A stretch of DNA of 64,000 bases from Bacillus zhangzhouensis. Its GTDB lineage: Bacteria; Bacillota; Bacilli; Bacillales; Bacillaceae. The translations under genes were made by a program, and so were the position numbers. Below are positions 59,746 through 64,000 of this stretch, one piece after another (position 1 is the stretch's first letter; each line of letters begins with the position of its first letter). The DNA lies in contig NZ_JOTP01000006.1 in assembly GCF_000715205.1 (NCBI RefSeq), forward strand, positions 62,001 through 126,000, given 5' to 3'. The notes under the pieces are model-generated. The model ran no database searches, was not told the DNA's origin, and worked only from the letters and a program-made list of their open reading frames with translations.

Positions 59746-60060
59746 TTATTTTGTTTCGTCATTTGCCTGCTGTTCTGCTACGCGGTCAAGTGCCATCGTA
59801 TAGGCATCATTTCCGTAGTTCAAGCAGCGCTTGACACGTGAGATGGTTGCTGTACTCGCACCTGTTTCCGTTTCGATTTTATGATACGTATTTCCCTCAC
59901 GAAGCATACGCGCTACTTCAAGACGCTGTGATAATGATTGGATTTCATTGATGGTACACAAATCATCAAAAAATCGATAGCATTCTTCCAGGTCTTTAAG
60001 GGATAAGATGGAGTTGAATAATTGATCTAAGCTTTTGCCCCTTAATTTATCAATTTGCAT
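59746..60060 (-). CDS. yerC: YerC, TrpR-like DNA-binding protein
   Basis: This 104-residue protein belongs to the YerC/YecD family of TrpR-like repressors. It has a helix-turn-helix in the second half (NTYHKIETETGASTATISRV). Length and place match B. subtilis YerC. Its targets are not known to me. Upstream is a candidate promoter (TTGTCA, 17 bases, TATGAC at 60264-60292, minus strand). The ATG has AAAAGGAGAAG before it. Confidence 0.92.
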   Translation of the reverse strand: MQIDKLRGKSLDQLFNSILSLKDLEECYRFFDDLCTINEIQSLSQRLEVARMLREGNTYHKIETETGASTATISRVKRCLNYGNDAYTMALDRVAEQQANDETK

Positions 60061-60614
60061 CTTTATACATCTTCTCCTTTTCTATTGGCACACCACTTCG
60101 CACTACATTTTTCCGAGAAAGCGGTATCTTTCCTGACTCATTTTTTTCAACCTCAGCAATGAGCTTTGAACGAATCATGACAGGTTTGGTTCTACGCTGA
60201 AAATGCCGTCAGGTTCTTTCGTAAGCCGAAGCTTCTTTATCGTAAACAAATTCGACAAGTTTTGTCATATTTCTTGTACGACAATCTGACAAACTTGTTT
60301 GCTTCCGATATCTAGATCACTTCTGCACGATTAGGTCTGCCCAAAAAACAGTATGTGTGGAAAGCCCGGCGAGACAACAAACATGCGTCCCGCCTTGCTC
60401 GATCATTCAAAATATGTTGGTCGGCCAGCGTAACCGACAGATTCATTTTACAATTAGGGCACTTCACTCGTCATGTCAAAGCCCTCTGCTTTGTAGCATC
60501 TCCATATAAGATGATCTCACCTTATATGGCAGCAAAGAGATCCATTGCTCACTTCTGCCCTATAACAGCAGTCAGAAATGTGACAAAGATGATACAGCTC
60601 CACTCTGTTATATT
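60061..60614. other. 554-bp non-coding gap with several inverted repeats; yerB absent
   Basis: In B. subtilis yerB lies between yerA and yerC. Here I find no frame encoding that lipoprotein, whole or in recognisable pieces. The stretch contains three inverted repeats: GGCGAGAC/GTCCCGCC (60368-60394, one mismatch), GTCGG/CCGAC (60420-60438) and the perfect CCATATAAG/CTTATATGG (60502-60529). They may belong to a structured RNA or be chance. The part nearest yerC is its leader. Confidence 0.4.
60264..60292 (-). promoter_or_regulatory. Candidate promoter for yerC
   Basis: On the minus strand TTGTCA (60287-60292), a 17-base spacer and TATGAC (60264-60269) are seen. They lie about 200 bases before the yerC start, so a long untranslated leader would result. 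Confidence 0.35.
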
Positions 60615-62357
60615 TTAACGCATTATAGACGGAAAGAGTACAGTTTTTTTCATGACATCAAATATTCCTCTTGGTGTCACGCGAATATATGGCAAGTGTG
60701 TACTTTGGAAAAAGACGAGTGTATCAATTGGGCAGTCAAATGGATACCCGCGCTCAATGAGCAGCTCCCGTAACGTTTGCTCCTGCTGAAGAACAGTCTC
60801 AAACGGTTCAGCCGATGCACAGCCTGATAATTGCAGCGGTATTTCGTGCAAAATTTTCCCGTTCTCTGTGAGCACGATCCCCCCGCCGATCTCTTTCATT
60901 CGCTTATGAGCCAGCATCATATCATCTTTATTTTTCCCGATCACTAAAATATCACCTGTCGTTGAAAATGAGCTGACAAAGCCTTGCACTTTGTTTGCAA
61001 AACCTTTTAGCATTGTATTCACACGCCACTCGCCTTTTCGATCAATCAGGCTAAAGAAGCTTTGATCATGGTCACATGTCAGCTGGTTGACAGAGTTATC
61101 AATCTCCACTGTATATGGCTCCATGATGACGGCATTTCTCATTTTTACACCAAGAGGCATTGAGAATTGCAAATCGCTCATCGTCAGGTCATAGCCTAAG
61201 TCTAGTGGAACAAGCCCGCCATTTTCCCATTTTGTTTCTTTGAATTGATGCTGGTTCTCACCTTCTAATTTGAGAATAACGCCTTTAGAAATAACCGAAT
61301 CAGGATTTGGGTTCATCGGATCATCTAAAATATTCAAAGAAGCCAATCGACCTGGTCCGACAACGCCTAACAAGTCATCAATTTGATAGTATTTCGCAAT
61401 GTTAAATGTCGCCATATTGTACGCATCAATCGTGGGCACACCTTCTTCAAGGGCAATGGAAATTAAACGATTAATCATACCTTCCTCATAAAAATGAGGG
61501 GCAGCGCCATCAGTTGTATAGAAAAAGTGGTCATAGTGCCTAAAGTCACGCTCATGCAGTTCTCTTAAAATGGTCACTAAATCTGGGCGAATGGAAGAAT
61601 GCCGCAGTGAGACATAGTAGCCAAGAGACAAGCGTTTTAGCACATCATCCGCATTCATTGCTTCATGATCACTATCTGCTCCAAACAGCTTCATTTTTGT
61701 TAGCGTTTTCTCAGAAGCTCCGGGAAAATGCCCTTCAATTCGTTTTCTCTGCTTCTTCGTTTCTTGCATGCAATATAAAATGAGATCATCACCGTCCATC
61801 AATCTTGGCCAGCTTGTTAATTCACCGCCTTGAAGGACGTCAGGATGATCAATCCATTCCTTGCGATAGTTGATCGGAAGCATTTCATCTTCATATCTGA
61901 CTTCGGTTTGAAGATCGTATCTAGACCACCAAAAATACTGAAATGGCTGCTTTTTTAATTCACACAGAGTGGAAAGCGCTTTCTTTTCATTGCTCTGCAA
62001 AAGAAGAAATAAGTTATCGCTGACCATCGTTGTTGTGCCAAATTGAGACACATATTCTGCAAGTGATTGGGGATTATAAATATGGAACGGATGCGCGTGA
62101 GGCTCAATATACCCTGGCACAATGTATTTCCCTTCACAATCGATTACACGTTTAGTTGATTTATTTTGAGGAAGCTCTGCTCCGACATATACAATTCGAT
62201 CATCATGTATCCAAATATTTGCCTTCACCCATTGCTTCAAAAACGGGTTTAGCACGAGTCCATTCGTTAAAAGGAGTGTTGGAACTATTTTTGAGTCGAC
62301 TACATCGATTTGTGTGCGGATGTCATTGTTTCTCCAATTAAAAGTACGTTCGGACAT
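60615..62357 (-). CDS. yerA: YerA, adenine deaminase-family amidohydrolase
   Basis: This 580-residue protein has the amidohydrolase metal motif HAH (87-89, in GYIEPHAHP) and later YDHFFYTTDGA and GVVGPGRLASLNIL blocks, with the C-terminal domain of adenine deaminases. Its length matches AdeC/YerA. The true substrate of YerA is not settled and it is usually annotated as putative adenine deaminase. The ATG has GGAGAG upstream. Candidate operator repeats lie further up at 62391-62431. Confidence 0.88.
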   Translation of the reverse strand: MSERTFNWRNNDIRTQIDVVDSKIVPTLLLTNGLVLNPFLKQWVKANIWIHDDRIVYVGAELPQNKSTKRVIDCEGKYIVPGYIEPHAHPFHIYNPQSLAEYVSQFGTTTMVSDNLFLLLQSNEKKALSTLCELKKQPFQYFWWSRYDLQTEVRYEDEMLPINYRKEWIDHPDVLQGGELTSWPRLMDGDDLILYCMQETKKQRKRIEGHFPGASEKTLTKMKLFGADSDHEAMNADDVLKRLSLGYYVSLRHSSIRPDLVTILRELHERDFRHYDHFFYTTDGAAPHFYEEGMINRLISIALEEGVPTIDAYNMATFNIAKYYQIDDLLGVVGPGRLASLNILDDPMNPNPDSVISKGVILKLEGENQHQFKETKWENGGLVPLDLGYDLTMSDLQFSMPLGVKMRNAVIMEPYTVEIDNSVNQLTCDHDQSFFSLIDRKGEWRVNTMLKGFANKVQGFVSSFSTTGDILVIGKNKDDMMLAHKRMKEIGGGIVLTENGKILHEIPLQLSGCASAEPFETVLQQEQTLRELLIERGYPFDCPIDTLVFFQSTHLPYIRVTPRGIFDVMKKTVLFPSIMR

Positions 62358-62390
62358 TCACATACTCTCCTTCATTTGTATTAGCCCTAT

Positions 62391-62431
62391 CGTAACATAA
62401 CGAACCACGTTACGCATTAATGAAACGTTAC
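62391..62431. promoter_or_regulatory. ACGTTAC repeats in the yerA upstream region
   Basis: Two direct copies of ACGTTAC (62407-62413 and 62425-62431) are spaced 18 bases apart, with an inverted CGTAAC at 62391-62396. This is a possible repressor site between yerA (minus) and the small membrane gene (plus). The regulator is unknown. Confidence 0.3.
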
Positions 62432-62482
62432 AATTTCTTGAAATCACACTTAAAATAATTTAAAAAAGGAGATTCACCTTCA

Positions 62483-62704
62483 ATGAAACCTAACCTTGGC
62501 TTAATGGAAGCGCTCATTAGAATTGCCTGCGGAATGACAATATGTACTGTGGCTGGGTCCTTGTATGCTAGAAAACCATGGAGTAAAATGCTGCTTTTCA
62601 GCATCATGTTTGGCGGTATGAAACTGGCATCTGGCATTCTTCGTTTTTGTCCAGTGACTTATATGTGTGAGCAGCAGGACACACATAAAGAGAAGGCTGA
62701 GTGA
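62483..62704 (+). CDS. Small DUF2892-like membrane protein
   Basis: This 73-residue protein has two membrane helices (about 10-28 and 34-52) after MKPNLGLMEALIRIACG, the typical start of DUF2892/YgaP-type membrane proteins. A strong AAAAGGAGAT precedes the ATG. It ends in a polar tail with two cysteines (CPVTYMC). Function is unknown. It is divergent from yerA and followed by a terminator. Confidence 0.78.
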   Translation: MKPNLGLMEALIRIACGMTICTVAGSLYARKPWSKMLLFSIMFGGMKLASGILRFCPVTYMCEQQDTHKEKAE

Positions 62705-62720
62705 GACAGCCTTCTTTTTT
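62692..62720 (+). terminator. Terminator after the DUF2892-like gene
   Basis: GAAGGCTG (62692-62699) and CAGCCTTC (62707-62714) form an eight-pair stem with a seven-base loop and six T residues. The stem overlaps the end of the reading frame. Confidence 0.88.
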
Positions 62721-62729
62721 GTGATCTCA

Positions 62730-63995
62730 TCACTCCGCTACTTCACACCATTTCACCATCGTACCAGCAATAATTTCTGCTGCTTCGATCACATGCTCAA
62801 TGTCGATGGATTCATTCGGATAATGGGCAAGCTCCGTTGTTCCAGGTCCGAACACAATGATCGGGATACCCGCCGCCTGTGACAGTAATCCGCCATCTGT
62901 TCCCCAAGGAGCGGCTTCAACCTTTGGCGGCTGCTTTAATACCTCTTCATATTGTTCCTTCAATAGACCTAGAAGCGGGTGATCCGCATCGATTGACCCT
63001 GGAAGCCACCTTGCACCAAACCATTCGACCTCTACAGGATGATCTTGGAACCATTCATCCTTTTCCCCGAGTCCTGCCATCCAGTTTTCTAGTTCCTTCT
63101 CTGCCTGCTCAACCGTCTCGCCCGGCATCACGCCGAGTCTACCTTCCATTGTGACAAGGTCTGCTACAGAGGACGGCCAATCACCGCCTTGAATTTTCCC
63201 AATGTTGATCGGGACCGGAATGGGGATATGCTGAAACAGCGGCTCGGTGATTCGCCGATTTCTTTCTTCTTCTAGTGCCGCTATATGTGAAAGGACAATG
63301 GTGCTTTTTTCAATAGCGGAGACGCCGTGATATCTTGTTCCGCCATGAGCGGCCCTTCCTTTCATATGCAGTCTGAACCACTTAGACCCCTGCTGAATCG
63401 GAAAGATTTTCATATGACTCGGTTCGGGAATGATGGCAGCATCTGCTGTATACCCTCTCAGTATCGATGCAAGTGTGCCTGCCCCGCCGCTTTCCTCTTC
63501 GACCACACTATGGAACACCACATCTCCTTTCAGCGGAATTTGAAGCGCATGCAGCGCCTCCAGTGCGAAGAGTAAAGAAACGTTCCCGCCTTTCATATCT
63601 GTTGCCCCGCGTCCATAAAGTCTCCCGTTTATGATATGCCCGCTGTATGGCGGATATGTCCATTGATTTGTATCTCCTTCTGGGACAACATCGACATGGC
63701 CATTTAATAAGATGGATTTGCCGTCCCCTTTCCCTTTCAATCGTCCAGCGACATTGGGACTTCCTTTAAAAGAACGGCGAGGGGAATAAAAATAAGGATG
63801 TTTCAGCAAGTCATCGCCGCCGATTTCCCATACGTCTACATCAAAGCCAATGGCTGACAGCTTATTTGCCACGATTTGCTGTACTTCTTGTTCATTTCCT
63901 TGGGTACTGTCACATTGCACCATTTGCTTTAGAAGCGTAATGGCTTCATCCTGGTGCTCTCTCATCCAGCTTCTGATACGTGTAATTGGCTGCAA
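62730..63995 (-). CDS. M20-family peptidase/deacylase (ArgE/DapE type)
   Basis: The visible 421 residues show the M20 metal-binding pattern: His100 and Asp102 (LNGHVDVVPEGD), Asp133 (GRGATDMKGGN), the EEES catalytic block at 166-169 and a late GAAHGGT-like region. Such enzymes are zinc-dependent deacylases or peptidases (acetylornithine deacetylase, DapE, or YodQ-like proteins). The substrate cannot be told. The first possible start is a TTG at 63993-63995, five bases from the window edge, so the true start may lie outside. Confidence 0.8.
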   Translation of the reverse strand: MQPITRIRSWMREHQDEAITLLKQMVQCDSTQGNEQEVQQIVANKLSAIGFDVDVWEIGGDDLLKHPYFYSPRRSFKGSPNVAGRLKGKGDGKSILLNGHVDVVPEGDTNQWTYPPYSGHIINGRLYGRGATDMKGGNVSLLFALEALHALQIPLKGDVVFHSVVEEESGGAGTLASILRGYTADAAIIPEPSHMKIFPIQQGSKWFRLHMKGRAAHGGTRYHGVSAIEKSTIVLSHIAALEEERNRRITEPLFQHIPIPVPINIGKIQGGDWPSSVADLVTMEGRLGVMPGETVEQAEKELENWMAGLGEKDEWFQDHPVEVEWFGARWLPGSIDADHPLLGLLKEQYEEVLKQPPKVEAAPWGTDGGLLSQAAGIPIIVFGPGTTELAHYPNESIDIEHVIEAAEIIAGTMVKWCEVAE

Positions 63996-64000
63996 GTCGG

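Noticed and set aside
60061-60614. A T-box or purine riboswitch before yerC or yerA
   Set aside because: I looked for the T-box sequence AGGGTGGAACCGCG and for purine riboswitch loops on both strands and found neither.

Overview
The window looks like the chromosome of a Bacillus of the pumilus group. Its two ends carry housekeeping genes in the order known from Bacillus subtilis: gatB-gatA-gatC, opuE and sapB on the left, and yerH-ligA-pcrA-pcrB-yerD-yerC-yerA on the right. In B. subtilis, from recollection, yerH and sapB are separated only by the small kinase gene yerI. Here that interval holds about 45 kb of biosynthetic genes. Species assignment is inference, since no rRNA or other marker lies in the window.

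Left part (1-4668): the start of gatB, gatA and gatC (amidotransferase for Gln-tRNA/Asn-tRNA), opuE (Na+/proline symporter with a good SigB promoter match) and sapB (MgtC family).

Centre (4682-49449): a hybrid NRPS/PKS cluster that I identify as the amicoumacin (ami) cluster. amiA to amiN run on the minus strand for about 42 kb, mostly with overlapping or nearly touching genes, from a candidate promoter before amiA to a strong hairpin after amiN. Assembly can be read from the domains. AmiA makes an N-acyl-D-Asn leader. AmiI adds Asn and one extender with an unusual AT, and reduces it. AmiF, AmiG, AmiH and AmiE would make that extender, hydroxymalonyl-ACP. AmiI's last C domain and AmiJ add one amino acid (Leu in amicoumacin). 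AmiK, AmiL and AmiM add four C2 units with the reduction pattern KR, none, KR, none, which is what the 8-hydroxy-dihydroisocoumarin ring needs. AmiB, a secreted peptidase with three C-terminal membrane helices, should remove the acyl-Asn leader outside the cell. AmiN (kinase, homologue of YerI) and a convergent secreted alkaline phosphatase (AmiO) form a second protection pair: phosphorylate inside, dephosphorylate outside. An MFS exporter lies upstream of amiA.

Right part (49557-64000): yerH (CamS lipoprotein), ligA, pcrA, pcrB, a small unknown gene, a small membrane protein, yerD, a DUF3916-like gene broken by two TGA codons, a VOC protein, yerC, a 554-bp gap where B. subtilis has yerB, yerA, a small DUF2892-like membrane protein and an M20 peptidase reaching the window edge.

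The least explained parts are the tail of AmiM (dead-looking C domain, FkbH-like domain, second ACP, no thioesterase), the AmiJ specificity residues, which read closer to Gln than Leu, the BtrH-like AmiC, and two non-coding stretches with inverted repeats at 58.9-59.1 and 60.1-60.6 kb.
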